Source of the DNA: Streptococcus hillyeri | GTDB taxonomy: Bacteria > Bacillota > Bacilli > Lactobacillales > Streptococcaceae | Length of the DNA stretch: 64,000 nucleotides | Direction: 5' to 3' | Assembly (NCBI RefSeq): GCF_003686955.1 | Contig: NZ_RCVM01000004.1 | Span: forward strand, 42,739 to 106,738 | Shown here: positions 17,633-25,940 of the stretch, one piece after another | How the letters are laid out: each line of letters starts with the position of its first letter | Numbering within the stretch: the first letter of the stretch is position 1 | Translations under genes and position numbers: made by a program | Notes under the pieces: generated by a model | Seen by the model: the letters and a program-made list of their open reading frames with translations, nothing else | Told to the model about the DNA's origin: nothing | The model's database searches: none

Positions 17633-18553
17633 TTATTGTAAATATTGGTAAATAATTTCTAAGTTAAGACGAAGATTTTCTAAATAAGTTTTATTGTTAT
17701 TGGGAACAGATTCTAGTGGACTTAGTTTTTTGACCTTTGCTCTTGTTGCGTCAGCAATCACTTGAGCGATTTTAGGATTAACATTGTCTTCGGTGAAAAT
17801 TGTTTTAATACCATAAGTTTGAATGAAATCCTGAATTTCTGTTAACTGTCTTGGAGACGGTTCTTGTTCAGGAGAAATACCTGAGATTCCAAGTTGATTT
17901 AAGCCAAAACGTTTGGCTAAATAATGAAAAGCAGTATGTTGTGTAACAAAGGTCTTAGAAGTAACTTTCTTAAATTTTTCTTGATATTCATTTCCCAATT
18001 GCTCGGCTTCTTTTTGAAAATGTTTAGCATTGTTTGTATAGTAAGAAGCATTTTTAGGATCTATCCGTCCAAGTTCCTTGGCAATCATAAGCGCCTCTTC
18101 GCTAGCTAAATAAGGATCGGTCCAAGTATGAGGGTCATATAAGGTTGCAGGGTCTATTCCTTCTGAGACGGGAATATCTTCCAAACCTTGTACTCTGTCT
18201 AGTGTTAGAGTTTGTGAGGCTTCAAAAACAGCAACATCAGAGTTTTGTAAATTGGGGTCTAAATCTCCTGCCCAAGATTCAAGTGTGTGTGAATGATAAA
18301 TGAATAAATCAGCATCATATATAGCAGCTACATCGTTAACAGATGGTTCAAAAGAGTGAATGCCGGCACTAGACTGAATCATTCTGACATCGTTAAGGTC
18401 TCCTGAAACAGCTTTAGTAATGGCGTAGATGGGGTAAAAACTTGTCACAATAGACAGACCTTCCTTTGGTTTAGCTGTTTTGGAATGATTATGGCAGGCG
18501 TAGAGAGTGGGAAGTAATAGTAGTAAAGCAATAATGTGACAATATTTTTTCAT
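17633..18553 (-). CDS. lmb: Lmb/AdcAII laminin-binding zinc receptor lipoprotein
   Basis: The 306-residue cluster A-I receptor has a lipobox PTLYAC (Cys 20) and zinc-ligand regions GIHSFEPS, DPHTWTDP, QHTAFHYL and FTEDN. It lacks the long histidine-rich loop and ZinT domain of AdcA, as is normal for AdcAII/Lmb. It collects zinc for the AdcBC permease and has been described as a laminin adhesin in group A and B streptococci. The gene is the first of the lmb-pht operon and follows an excellent promoter overlapped by AdcR sites. Confidence 0.93.
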   Translation of the reverse strand: MKKYCHIIALLLLLPTLYACHNHSKTAKPKEGLSIVTSFYPIYAITKAVSGDLNDVRMIQSSAGIHSFEPSVNDVAAIYDADLFIYHSHTLESWAGDLDPNLQNSDVAVFEASQTLTLDRVQGLEDIPVSEGIDPATLYDPHTWTDPYLASEEALMIAKELGRIDPKNASYYTNNAKHFQKEAEQLGNEYQEKFKKVTSKTFVTQHTAFHYLAKRFGLNQLGISGISPEQEPSPRQLTEIQDFIQTYGIKTIFTEDNVNPKIAQVIADATRAKVKKLSPLESVPNNNKTYLENLRLNLEIIYQYLQ

Positions 18554-18574
18554 AAAATCTCCTTTGCAATATAA

Positions 18575-18597
18575 TTAACCAGTTAACAACTGGTTAA
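18575..18597 (-). promoter_or_regulatory. AdcR operator of lmb-pht
   Basis: TTAACCAGTTAA (18575-18586) matches the AdcR consensus exactly, and it is part of a larger perfect inverted repeat with 10-base arms (18575-18584, 18588-18597) about the AAC centre. It lies just downstream of the -10 box on the minus strand. Confidence 0.88.
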
Positions 18598-18625
18598 TTA
18601 TATCTCTAAAAAAATAGTTTGTCAA
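18597..18625 (-). promoter_or_regulatory. lmb-pht promoter
   Basis: On the minus strand TTGACA (18620-18625) and TATAAT (18597-18602) are both consensus and separated by 17 bp. Confidence 0.9.
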
Positions 18626-18793
18626 TATTTTTTTTGAAACCGCTAATTTAGAAGGCAGATTCAAGCTTCTACTACAGTTTCTAGTGCTGAAACGATTCAG
18701 AGACTCAGGACTCACTGATACGGAGGTGACTGTGGTGGAATAAGTAGTATATCTTTTCCATGTCCATTGTTTTTGGAGATTACTAAAAATCCT

Positions 18794-18970
18794 AATACTC
18801 AACCAAAATCAAAATTAGCATATTGAGCAAACTCAAGGACCAATAAAGGTATCAATTTCCAAGCGCTTCTTTCGCCATGGTGGTATTATAATCAAGAGTA
18901 AACTCTTGATTATAACGGACTTTTTGAGACCTAGGCTCAAAAAGTAGCAATGAAACTCCAAAGGAGGTTT
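18794..18970 (+). repeat. Family B repeat, shortened copy
   Basis: Starts with AATACTCAACCAAAATCAAA, contains TTTCTTTCGCCATGGTGG-like and GCTCAAAAAGTAGCAATGAA modules also found at 32594, 47806 and 55659, and an internal hairpin around AATCAAGAGTAAACTCTTGATT. It abuts family A copy 2 directly. Confidence 0.75.
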
Positions 18971-19202
18971 GAGAGTGGGACAGAAGTCATGATTTCGAAG
19001 AAATTGACTTCGTCGTCCCACCTCCGCACAGTTGATTAGGATGGCCGCTAACGATTGCGTGGTAGTAAAATAGTCCAGTGGACTATTTTAGGTGGACACT
19101 TGAAAATGAAGAAGTGTCCAGTTGCAGACCTCCAATCAACCACTGCGTCAATCTGTTATTACCATTAAAAATAGAAGGTTGAGATATTTATGTCCCAACC
19201 TC
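18971..19202 (+). repeat. Hairpin repeat family A, copy 2 (232 bp)
   Basis: By eye this is base-for-base the reverse complement of 47567-47798. It holds a closed hairpin GTGGGAC...GTCCCAC (18975-19021), the palindrome AAAATAGTCCA-G-TGGACTATTTT (19067-19089), a hairpin GGACACTT/AAGTGTCC, and imperfect terminal inverted repeats GAGAGTGGGACA and GAGGTTGGGACA. Confidence 0.9.
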
Positions 19203-19487
19203 TTTTCCGCCTCAAAAGGTTCCCCAAACCACGACAAACGAATGAAAGATTTTTAGCAAGAAAACAAAGCTTTTTGTATTTCAATTTTCGGCTTTTTCAA
19301 AAATACGTTTTATTATTGAGCTGTTTTGCTATAGGAAAAGTATTGAGAGTATCTACTTTAAACTGTACTATAATTCGGAAATAACTGTTTCATGCGTTTG
19401 TCCTGTTCCCCAAACCTTTTGAGCGTCCGCACCTTTTAAGAAAGAAGTAAAAAAGTAATTTTTGATTTTTGACAAGTATAAAATTAC
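19203..19487 (+). repeat. Family B tail module split by a MITE
   Basis: Read without the inserted 19230-19405 segment and one target copy, the sequence restores the family tail palindrome CTCAAAAGG-TTCCCCAAAC-CTTTTGAG, followed by the shared A/T-rich AAGAAAG...AAAAAAGTAATTTTTG end. The remainder up to the phosphatase gene holds nothing else. Confidence 0.7.
19230..19405. mobile_element. 176-bp MITE with ISAs1-type ends
   Basis: Ends CACGACAAACGAATGAA and, inverted, CAGGACAAACGCATGAA match the 17-bp ends of the ISAs1-family element at 56073-57339. Exact 10-bp target duplications TTCCCCAAAC flank it at 19220-19229 and 19406-19415. The interior is A/T-rich and has no transposase. Confidence 0.85.
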
Positions 19488-19574
19488 TAACTTTAAAGCA
19501 GGTATCAGATAAAAAAAGAAGCTGGGATCATTTCCCAACTTCCTTAAATAGAGAGGTATATATTATTTTTATGC

Positions 19575-20213
19575 TTAAATAGCTTTTTTCTTTTCTAGGT
19601 ATTCTTTATCGTTCCAAGTGACAAGATCGAATTGTTTGAAATCTTGGGTTTCTAAAATGGTTAGGCTAGCGTTTGATAGTCCACCAGCACGACGAAGTTG
19701 AGCGGATGGATAGCCGAGAAGATGGCGGATAGAAGCTGTTAGACTAGCACCGTGTCCAATGATAAGAACATTTTCAACATTGCTATCTTGTAAACTTTTT
19801 ACAAAATCAGCGATGCGGTGAGTAACTTGAAAGACTGATTCAGCTCTAAATTGTGTAGCATTGAATTGCACTAAATTGTGGCGGAATGCATACATTTGTT
19901 TTGGATAGATGGCTTCCATGTTGCTGATTTTTTTATTTTCGAGAATGCCTAAATTCCACTCACGTAGGCTTTCAGTTGTCTCAAGAGTGAGGTCGTTATT
20001 GTCATGTTTGTCAATCAGTAGCTGTGCAGTATCAACAGCACGTTTTTGATCACTTGAAAAAACCTTATCAAAGTTGATATCTGATAAATGTTCACCGAGC
20101 TCTGCAATGTCCTCTAAAGCCTCAGGCAAGAGAGGAGAATCGGCGTTTGCACCTTGGAAACGTCCTTCCAAGTTCCATTCTGTTTTTCCATGACGAACAA
20201 AATAAAGTTTCAT
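19575..20213 (-). CDS. Histidine phosphatase family protein (phosphoglycerate-mutase-like)
   Basis: The 212-residue protein begins with the catalytic RHG motif (FVRHGKTEWN, residues 5-14) and has the second catalytic histidine in LIIGHGASL near residue 150. This is the broad-specificity branch 1 phosphatase superfamily; substrate is not predictable. ATG 20213 is used; a TTG at 20231 is less likely. It is followed in the minus direction by repeats and preceded closely by the yccF and ybaK genes, so it is probably last in a three-gene operon. Confidence 0.82.
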   Translation of the reverse strand: MKLYFVRHGKTEWNLEGRFQGANADSPLLPEALEDIAELGEHLSDINFDKVFSSDQKRAVDTAQLLIDKHDNNDLTLETTESLREWNLGILENKKISNMEAIYPKQMYAFRHNLVQFNATQFRAESVFQVTHRIADFVKSLQDSNVENVLIIGHGASLTASIRHLLGYPSAQLRRAGGLSNASLTILETQDFKQFDLVTWNDKEYLEKKKAI

Positions 20214-20233
20214 TGTAATAGTTAGCTCCAATT

Positions 20234-20599
20234 CTAATGTTTTTCAATACTAATACCAAAGGGAAAGAGCCCCAGCATGGCAAGTTTAAGGGATTGAATG
20301 GCAAATGGGATACCGATAATGGTACAACAAAGGAAAACAGCGGTACCAATATGAAGAAGAAAGAGTTCCCAGCCACAGAGTATGATCCAAATTAAGTTAA
20401 AAAGCAAACTTGTCGTACGAGTTGAGGGAATAACTTCTTTTCCAAATGGAAAAAGTCCAAAACGGGCAATTTTAAAACATTGCATTCCAAAAGGTATACC
20501 TATGACAGATAGGCATAGGACCAAACCAATGACAGTCCAGGCTATCCAAGACCAAAGTCCAGCAGCAAGGAACCAAATGACGTTTCCTAGAGTTCTCAT
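20234..20599 (-). CDS. YccF-domain inner membrane protein
   Basis: A 121-residue membrane protein with two tandem YccF repeats, each a hydrophobic helix followed by IGIPFG-QCFKIARFGLFPFG (residues 33-53) and IGIPFA-QSLKLAMLGLFPFG (residues 95-115). Function of the family is unknown. It overlaps the upstream ybaK gene by four bases. Confidence 0.8.
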   Translation of the reverse strand: MRTLGNVIWFLAAGLWSWIAWTVIGLVLCLSVIGIPFGMQCFKIARFGLFPFGKEVIPSTRTTSLLFNLIWIILCGWELFLLHIGTAVFLCCTIIGIPFAIQSLKLAMLGLFPFGISIEKH

Positions 20600-21075
20600 C
20601 TGTCCTCCTTAATATCATCAAACTGTGCACTAACAAAATCAGCTAGAACTTGGCTTTCAATACGAATAGACCGCCCAATTTCACCAGCAGACACAATCAT
20701 TTGCCCCATCTCTAGAGCGATTTGGTCAATATAGATAGGAAATTGGTGCTTTTGGCGAATACCGACAGGATTATTTGCCCCGTGAACATAACCAGTGGTC
20801 TTTTGTAAGTCCTTTTGAGGGATCATAGAGACTTTCTTGTTACCAGAAACCTTAGCCAATTTTTTCTCAGATAAGTGTTCTGTGATTGGTAAAATTCCAA
20901 TGAGAGGACCAGTTTTATCACCTATTAATGCCAGAGTTTTGAAAATGGTAGAACGGTCAATGTCATCAGGTGTTTGCCCCTCTAGACCATTGAAGCTAAG
21001 GCTATCGTGAGCAATGCCTGCCTTGTCCAAGATTTGGTCAACCAATGTTTTTTTAATCTTGCTTTTCTTAGCCAT
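20596..21075 (-). CDS. ybaK: YbaK/EbsC-type Cys-tRNA(Pro)/aminoacyl-tRNA deacylase
   Basis: The 159-residue protein has the YbaK fold landmarks: KTLALIGDKTGPLIGILPITEHLSEKKLAK with the conserved lysine, and GYVHGANNPVGIRQKHQFPIYID. It hydrolyses mischarged Cys-tRNA(Pro). It is the first gene of the ybaK-yccF-phosphatase set; GGAGACATGAAAAC precedes the start. Confidence 0.88.
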   Translation of the reverse strand: MAKKSKIKKTLVDQILDKAGIAHDSLSFNGLEGQTPDDIDRSTIFKTLALIGDKTGPLIGILPITEHLSEKKLAKVSGNKKVSMIPQKDLQKTTGYVHGANNPVGIRQKHQFPIYIDQIALEMGQMIVSAGEIGRSIRIESQVLADFVSAQFDDIKEDR

Positions 21076-21153
21076 GTTTTCATGTCTCCTTGCTAAATAA
21101 AAAAACAGTATAATAAATCTATTATACCATTTTATGTATGTTTTGTCAGAAAC

Positions 21154-21711
21154 TTATCGGCTTGGTTGGAAAAATTTTGGCTGTGTTTTTAGTAAAATGA
21201 TAATGACAATGGCAACGACACCAAGTGTCAAAGTGCCAGCTGTGCCATTTACCGTAAAGGAATACCACTCGGCAGAAACCCCTTCAGGAGCATAGGAACC
21301 CCAAAAAATAACGCCAGCGATGTAGTGGCAGATATAGCGTACAAGAGTTGCCAAGGTAGCACCTAATAAGGCAAAAGTAAGGGTTGCAGTCTTTTTAATT
21401 GTCTTAAGAGACTTTTGCAATGGACTTGTCATGAAACCAGCTAACCCCATACAAGCAAAGGCAAGAATGTATTCGATGCCTACTTGAGAAAGATTGAGGT
21501 AATAAACTTTACCTAGAGGAAAATGTAGTAATCCCCATATCAATCCAGCAAGAATACCGTACTTGGTTCCTCTGCGCAGGGAGAACAGAACGAGGGGTAT
21601 AGCGCCGAAAGATGGTGTAAACCACTCCGCAAAATCTGGAATAAGGGACAGAACCATGGCAAGAGCAGCAAAAATCGCAGCTTCAACGAGAGGGGTAACT
21701 TTTTGGGACAT
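21154..21711 (-). CDS. thiT: ThiT thiamine-specific ECF transporter S component
   Basis: The 185-residue membrane protein has about six helices and ThiT hallmarks: the tryptophan/tyrosine-rich thiamine site (FAEWFTPSFGAIPLVLFSLRRG, GLIWGLLHF, YSFTVNGTAGT). It binds thiamine and works with the shared EcfAA'T module, which is not in this window. Start ATG 21711 has AAAGGAG eight bases upstream; the frame extends to 21744 but that part is leader. A TPP riboswitch precedes it, supporting the assignment. Confidence 0.93.
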   Translation of the reverse strand: MSQKVTPLVEAAIFAALAMVLSLIPDFAEWFTPSFGAIPLVLFSLRRGTKYGILAGLIWGLLHFPLGKVYYLNLSQVGIEYILAFACMGLAGFMTSPLQKSLKTIKKTATLTFALLGATLATLVRYICHYIAGVIFWGSYAPEGVSAEWYSFTVNGTAGTLTLGVVAIVIIILLKTQPKFFQPSR

Positions 21712-21757
21712 AAAAAACTCCTTTGTCTGTACACAAAGAAGCATCTTTTTAGATGTC

Positions 21758-21842
21758 TGTCACAATCCCTACGCTCGTCCTAACGAGATCAGGTAATGAG
21801 GATTTCGCAGATGCGATCTCAGCCAAAGGCACTCCCTTGTGT
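21758..21842 (-). promoter_or_regulatory. TPP riboswitch (THI element)
   Basis: On the minus strand the conserved cores appear in order: AGGGAGTGCC, GGCTGAGA, TACCTGATCTCGTTAGGA and GCGTAGGGA. Downstream CTTTGT/ACAAAG (21719-21736) can pair and bury the thiT SD, so translational control is likely. Confidence 0.95.
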
Positions 21843-21865
21843 GTAAAACTATTTTTGATATTCGT

Positions 21866-21894
21866 ATTGTAACTGAAAACCATTTCAAAAGCAA
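21866..21894 (-). promoter_or_regulatory. thiT promoter
   Basis: TTGCTT (21889-21894) and TACAAT (21866-21871) on the minus strand are 17 bp apart, placing transcription start just before the riboswitch. Confidence 0.6.
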
Positions 21895-22045
21895 GTAAAG
21901 TGATTGTGTGATTATATCAACTATTTTAAAAGTATCTTATCATGTCAGAGTAGTCTCAAAAGTAAGTTTTGCTATATTTTTCATCTTGGTCTTCACTAAG
22001 ATTTGGTTATCCCGTGGGATTTCCTTTGTAGATTTAAGGTGAAAT

Positions 22046-22139
22046 GACTATACCAATTTTATATTTGACAAAAGATATCTATTAACTTATACTGTAATAG
22101 TCGTATTTTAAAGAAATAAATTAGACTATACCAATTTTA
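22046..22139 (+). promoter_or_regulatory. glmS promoter bracketed by two 16-bp direct repeats
   Basis: The promoter is TTGACA (22065-22070) with TATACT (22088-22093), spacing 17. GACTATACCAATTTTA occurs at 22046-22061, just before the -35, and again at 22124-22139 in the leader. The half-site TATACCAAT resembles GntR-type NagR operators, known to control glmS in streptococci; the regulator assignment is inferred. Bases 21895-22045 show nothing else. Confidence 0.65.
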
Positions 22140-22156
22140 AAAAAGAGGAAATCATT

Positions 22157-23971
22157 ATGTGTGGAATTGTTGGTGTTGTAGGAAATAAAAATGCTACAGA
22201 CATCTTGATGCAAGGTCTTGAAAAATTAGAATATCGTGGTTATGATTCGGCAGGTATCTATGTTGCCAATGGTCAAAAGACTAGCTTGGTCAAATCTGTT
22301 GGTCGTATTGCAGACTTACGAGCAAAATTAGGCATTGATATTGCAGGGACTGCTGGGATTGGGCATACCCGTTGGGCAACTCACGGAAAACCAAGTGAAA
22401 TCAATGCGCACCCTCATCAATCAGAGACTTCTCGTTTTACCCTTGTTCACAATGGGGTTATTGAAAACTTTGCTGAGATTAAAGCGGATTATCTAGCTGG
22501 TCACAATCTTAAAGGGCAAACAGATACTGAAATTGCGGTTCACCTTATTGGTAAATTTGCCGAAGAAGATGGCCTATCTGTTCTTGATGCTTTCCGTAAA
22601 GCTTTATCAATTATTGAAGGGTCTTATGCTTTTGCGCTCATGGACGCTGAAGATGCTGATACCATCTATGTCGCTAAAAATAAATCACCACTCCTTATTG
22701 GTCTAGGTGACGGCTATAATATGGTCTGCTCAGACGCTATGGCCATGATTCGTGAAACATCAGAATACATGGAAATTCATGATAAAGAATTGGTTATTGT
22801 AAAAGCTGATAGTGTTCAAGTACAAGATTATGCTGGAAATGCGATTGAACGTGGTAGCTACACAGCTGAATTAGACCTTTCTGATATTGGTAAAGGGACT
22901 TACCCTTATTACATGTTGAAAGAAATTGATGAGCAACCAACAGTGATGCGTAAATTGATTTCAGCCTATACAGATGATGCGGGTCAAATCACTGTTGATG
23001 CTGATATTATTAAGGCGGTTCAAGAAGCTGATCGTATCTATATCATCGCAGCAGGAACCTCTTACCATGCCGGTTTTGCCTCAAAAGATTTCCTTGAGCA
23101 ATTGACAGATACACCTGTTGAACTTGGTATTGCCTCAGAGTGGGGTTACAATCAACCATTACTAAGTCAAAAACCTCTCTTCATCTTTATCAGCCAATCT
23201 GGTGAGACTGCTGACAGCCGTCAGGTACTTGTCCGTGCTAATGCGATGGGCATTCCAAGTTTGACAGTAACAAATGTTCCAGGATCAACCCTGTCTCGTG
23301 AAGCCAACTACACCATGTTGCTTCATGCTGGTCCCGAAATTGCGGTAGCTTCAACAAAAGCCTACACAGCTCAGATTGCGACTCTTGCCGTTCTAGCAAA
23401 AGCTGTCGGTGACGCTAATGGCAATAGCAAAGCAGCTAACTTTGATTTGGTTCATGAACTGTCAATCGTTGCTCAGTCTATTGAAGCGAGCCTTTCTGAA
23501 AAAGACGTTATTGAAGCGAAAGTGGCAGATCTTTTGGCAACATCACGCAATGCTTTCTATATTGGACGTGGAACTGATTACTATGTTGCCATGGAAGCAT
23601 CATTGAAATTGAAGGAAATTTCTTATATCCAATGTGAGGGATTTGCTGCTGGTGAATTGAAACACGGTACTATTTCCTTGATTGAAGATGGCGTGCCAGT
23701 CATTGCGCTTATCTCAAATAATGAAACTCTTGCTGCCCATACTCGTGGTAATATCCAAGAAGTAGCAGCACGTGGTGCTAGTGTCTTAACAATTGTTGAT
23801 GAAGCGATGGCTCGTGATGAAGATGATATCAAAGTCTTAACCGTTCACCCATTCTTGTCAGCAATTGCTATGGTTGTGCCAACTCAATTAGTTGCTTACT
23901 ATGCAACCCTTCAACGTGGGCTTGATGTGGATAAACCACGCAACCTTGCCAAATCTGTAACGGTTGAATAA
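22157..23971 (+). CDS. glmS: Glutamine--fructose-6-phosphate aminotransferase
   Basis: The 604-residue enzyme starts with the processed catalytic cysteine (MCGIVGVVG), followed by the Ntn glutaminase domain (GHTRWATHG, HPHQS, HNGVIENF) to about residue 240 and two SIS sugar isomerase domains (SQSGETADSRQ, ASTKAYTAQ, ELKHGTISLIE) ending with KPRNLAKSVTVE. It makes glucosamine-6-phosphate for peptidoglycan. It stands alone between its own promoter and terminator. RapZ and GlmR, encoded at 6-8 kb, are known modulators of GlmS in other bacteria. Confidence 0.97.
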   Translation: MCGIVGVVGNKNATDILMQGLEKLEYRGYDSAGIYVANGQKTSLVKSVGRIADLRAKLGIDIAGTAGIGHTRWATHGKPSEINAHPHQSETSRFTLVHNGVIENFAEIKADYLAGHNLKGQTDTEIAVHLIGKFAEEDGLSVLDAFRKALSIIEGSYAFALMDAEDADTIYVAKNKSPLLIGLGDGYNMVCSDAMAMIRETSEYMEIHDKELVIVKADSVQVQDYAGNAIERGSYTAELDLSDIGKGTYPYYMLKEIDEQPTVMRKLISAYTDDAGQITVDADIIKAVQEADRIYIIAAGTSYHAGFASKDFLEQLTDTPVELGIASEWGYNQPLLSQKPLFIFISQSGETADSRQVLVRANAMGIPSLTVTNVPGSTLSREANYTMLLHAGPEIAVASTKAYTAQIATLAVLAKAVGDANGNSKAANFDLVHELSIVAQSIEASLSEKDVIEAKVADLLATSRNAFYIGRGTDYYVAMEASLKLKEISYIQCEGFAAGELKHGTISLIEDGVPVIALISNNETLAAHTRGNIQEVAARGASVLTIVDEAMARDEDDIKVLTVHPFLSAIAMVVPTQLVAYYATLQRGLDVDKPRNLAKSVTVE

Positions 23972-23978
23972 TAAATTT

Positions 23979-24007
23979 AGAGGTTCGGGATTCCTGGACC
24001 TCTTTTT
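23979..24007 (+). terminator. glmS terminator
   Basis: AGAGGT (23979-23984) pairs with ACCTCT (23998-24003) in a longer imperfect stem, then a T run. Confidence 0.7.
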
Positions 24008-24094
24008 ACGTTTGGCTTGTGTGCTGACGTAATAGTGCAAGCTTCTAGGAGCTACTATTCGCCTATAATAGTTCTTCCAGTAGAAATTGGTATA

Positions 24095-24130
24095 AAAAGG
24101 TCTCCAAACTGACTAGCTTGGAGACCTTTT
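24095..24130. terminator. Bidirectional terminator between glmS and the lysozyme gene
   Basis: AAAAGGTCTCCAA and its exact complement (13-bp arms) flank a 10-nt loop. AAATTGGTATA at 24084-24094 just before it is the inverted form of the repeat half-site upstream of glmS. Confidence 0.8.
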
Positions 24131-24191
24131 ATGAAAGAGGCTAATAAATATTATTTAGGACTGATAGGGAAGTTCTAAAACTTATTTGTGA

Positions 24192-25085
24192 TTACTCGGT
24201 TTTTGCTTTTTCTTCGTCTTCTTTTATCGGACCGAAGAGTTTTTCATAGACAGCTCTTTGATTGGTAGCAACTGGTGAAATCTGATTGAGGTCTAGTAAC
24301 GCTGCTGCTCCGCTGACCCAACCATTTGATGTGTATTGGTGAAGGTCGTAAACTAAGTCTGTTTGTGGAGCTGCATTGTAGTAACCGGAATTATCGCCGT
24401 AAGTTGGAATCCAAATGGCATCAAATTTATCAACGGAAATACTTTGTTCTGCCATGAAGAATGTGCCAATGTAGATACCAACGTTTTCGGCACCTAGTCG
24501 CTTAAGTTCCTTACGAAAGGCTTCAACACCCGCATTCATATTTTTCATGGTTGCTTCTTCGACATCAATCCAGTAAAACGTAGGGTCGTAAGGAGAGGCA
24601 TTTTCATAGAAAATACGAGCTTCTTCCTTCATTTCAGCGACGCTGCGTCCAAGAGCATAGCTGTAAACAGCAACGGGCACATCACGTTTTTGAAATTCTG
24701 TAATGTGTGTCTTGAAAGACTTATCAATTCCAGTAGTGTGAGCAGCATTATTGTCGGCTGTAATTTGTGAGCCTCCGAAGACACGAACAATGGCACCAGA
24801 AATATTAGCAGAAAGGGTATCGTAGTCGATATCACTTGGTAACTGCCAGCCTGAAACATCAATAATCGGATTAAGGATCAATGGTTCTTCATCTTTTTTC
24901 TGCTCTTTCTCTACTTTTTTAGCTGCAGCTTCTTGGGCTGCCTTTGCTTCCGCTTGCGCTCGTTTTTTATTAGCCGCTGCTAATTGTTTTTGATTATAGT
25001 CATGTCGCGCTTTGACAGAAACCAATGTAAAAAGAAAGAGACCGATAAACATCAAGACCAGTATAGGTTTAATTCGTTTTCTCAT
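24192..25085 (-). CDS. Membrane-anchored GH25 lysozyme-like protein
   Basis: A 297-residue protein with an N-terminal membrane helix (about residues 5-22), an Ala/Lys/Glu-rich coiled-coil stalk (about 28-70) and a GH25 muramidase-like domain. The domain shows PIIDVSGWQLPSDIDYDTLS, the strand VPVAVYSYALGRS, the acidic pair in FYWIDVEEATM, and DLVYDLHQYTSNGWV. GH25 enzymes cut peptidoglycan between MurNAc and GlcNAc. Start ATG 25085 lies only seven bases from a TATAAT, so its mRNA appears leaderless. Confidence 0.85.
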   Translation of the reverse strand: MRKRIKPILVLMFIGLFLFTLVSVKARHDYNQKQLAAANKKRAQAEAKAAQEAAAKKVEKEQKKDEEPLILNPIIDVSGWQLPSDIDYDTLSANISGAIVRVFGGSQITADNNAAHTTGIDKSFKTHITEFQKRDVPVAVYSYALGRSVAEMKEEARIFYENASPYDPTFYWIDVEEATMKNMNAGVEAFRKELKRLGAENVGIYIGTFFMAEQSISVDKFDAIWIPTYGDNSGYYNAAPQTDLVYDLHQYTSNGWVSGAAALLDLNQISPVATNQRAVYEKLFGPIKEDEEKAKTE

Positions 25086-25092
25086 TACTTGC

Positions 25093-25121
25093 ATTATACT
25101 TGAATTTATGAGAAAAATCAA
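25093..25121 (-). promoter_or_regulatory. Leaderless promoter of the GH25 gene
   Basis: On the minus strand TTGATT (25116-25121) and TATAAT (25093-25098) are 17 bp apart and seven bases separate the -10 from ATG 25085. Confidence 0.75.
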
Positions 25122-25150
25122 AGTTTCCTAACTGATTTTTTAAAATTTGC

Positions 25151-25156
25151 TATAAT
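25151..25156 (+). promoter_or_regulatory. Extended -10 of the RNA methyltransferase gene (leaderless)
   Basis: TG-C-TATAAT ends six bases before ATG 25163; no SD exists in that space. Confidence 0.65.
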
Positions 25157-25162
25157 AGTCTT

Positions 25163-25903
25163 ATGCAAAAAATAACATCACGAACAAATCCGACCATTAA
25201 GGCGGCAAAAAAACTTTTACAAAAGAAATATCGTAAATCTTCATATCTGATTGAGGGCTGGCATTTGGTAGAGGAAGCACTTCAGTCAGGTGCAGAAATC
25301 TTACAGATTTTTGTGTTAGAGGATATGGCAGAGCGACTAGCTGATTTTTCAAATGTCATTGTGGTCACGCCAGAAATTTTGAAAGACCTGTCTGACTCTC
25401 CTAGCCCTCAAGGAATTGTAGCAGAAGTTGCTTTTAGTGAAAAAAGCTTGCCTGATACGCTATCAGGGCGTTATCTCTTTTTAGAAGATGTTCAGGATCC
25501 TGGCAATGTAGGTACGATAATCAGAACGGCTGATGCAGCTGGTTTTGATGGGGTCTTTTTGTCTGACAAGACAGCAGATATTTATAATCAAAAAACCTTG
25601 CGTTCGATGCAGGGCTCACATTTTCACTTGCCAATTTGGCGTAATCGTACAAGTGATACGATTGCTTTATTAAAAGCGTCGGCTGTGCCTATTTTAGCAA
25701 CAACTTTGTCAAAGGATTCTATTGATTACCGTCAGCTTCCGACTTTTGACAGCTTTGCCTTGGTCATGGGAAATGAGGGAAATGGGATTTCAGAAAATAT
25801 GCTGGAAGAGGCTGATAAGCTGGTTCATATAACCATGCCTGGTCAAGCGGAAAGTTTAAATGTTGCAGTGGCAGCAGGTATACTTATTTTTAGTTTGATT
25901 TAA
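25163..25903 (+). CDS. TrmH/SpoU-family RNA 2'-O-methyltransferase
   Basis: The 246-residue protein has the N-terminal substrate-binding domain (KITSRTNPTIKAAKKLLQKKYR) and the SPOUT knot motifs: QDPGNVGTIIRTADAAGFDG, VMGNEGNGIS and LNVAVAAGILIF, all with the usual catalytic Arg and Glu. It methylates ribose in tRNA or 23S rRNA; the exact nucleotide is not predictable. It is divergent from the GH25 gene and appears to be read from a leaderless transcript. Confidence 0.88.
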   Translation: MQKITSRTNPTIKAAKKLLQKKYRKSSYLIEGWHLVEEALQSGAEILQIFVLEDMAERLADFSNVIVVTPEILKDLSDSPSPQGIVAEVAFSEKSLPDTLSGRYLFLEDVQDPGNVGTIIRTADAAGFDGVFLSDKTADIYNQKTLRSMQGSHFHLPIWRNRTSDTIALLKASAVPILATTLSKDSIDYRQLPTFDSFALVMGNEGNGISENMLEEADKLVHITMPGQAESLNVAVAAGILIFSLI

Positions 25904-25940
25904 GTAAAGATGGTATAATAGCTTTAGGAGGTGGTTCGTT

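Noticed and set aside
18971..19202. Insertion sequence
   Set aside because: Only 232 bp with no transposase frame; best described as a hairpin repeat or MITE-like unit.
21859..21866. TACGAATA on the minus strand upstream of thiT, identical to a SigX cin-box
   Set aside because: It overlaps the -10 of a good housekeeping promoter, has no upstream T run, and thiT is a riboswitch-controlled vitamin gene; chance is more likely.
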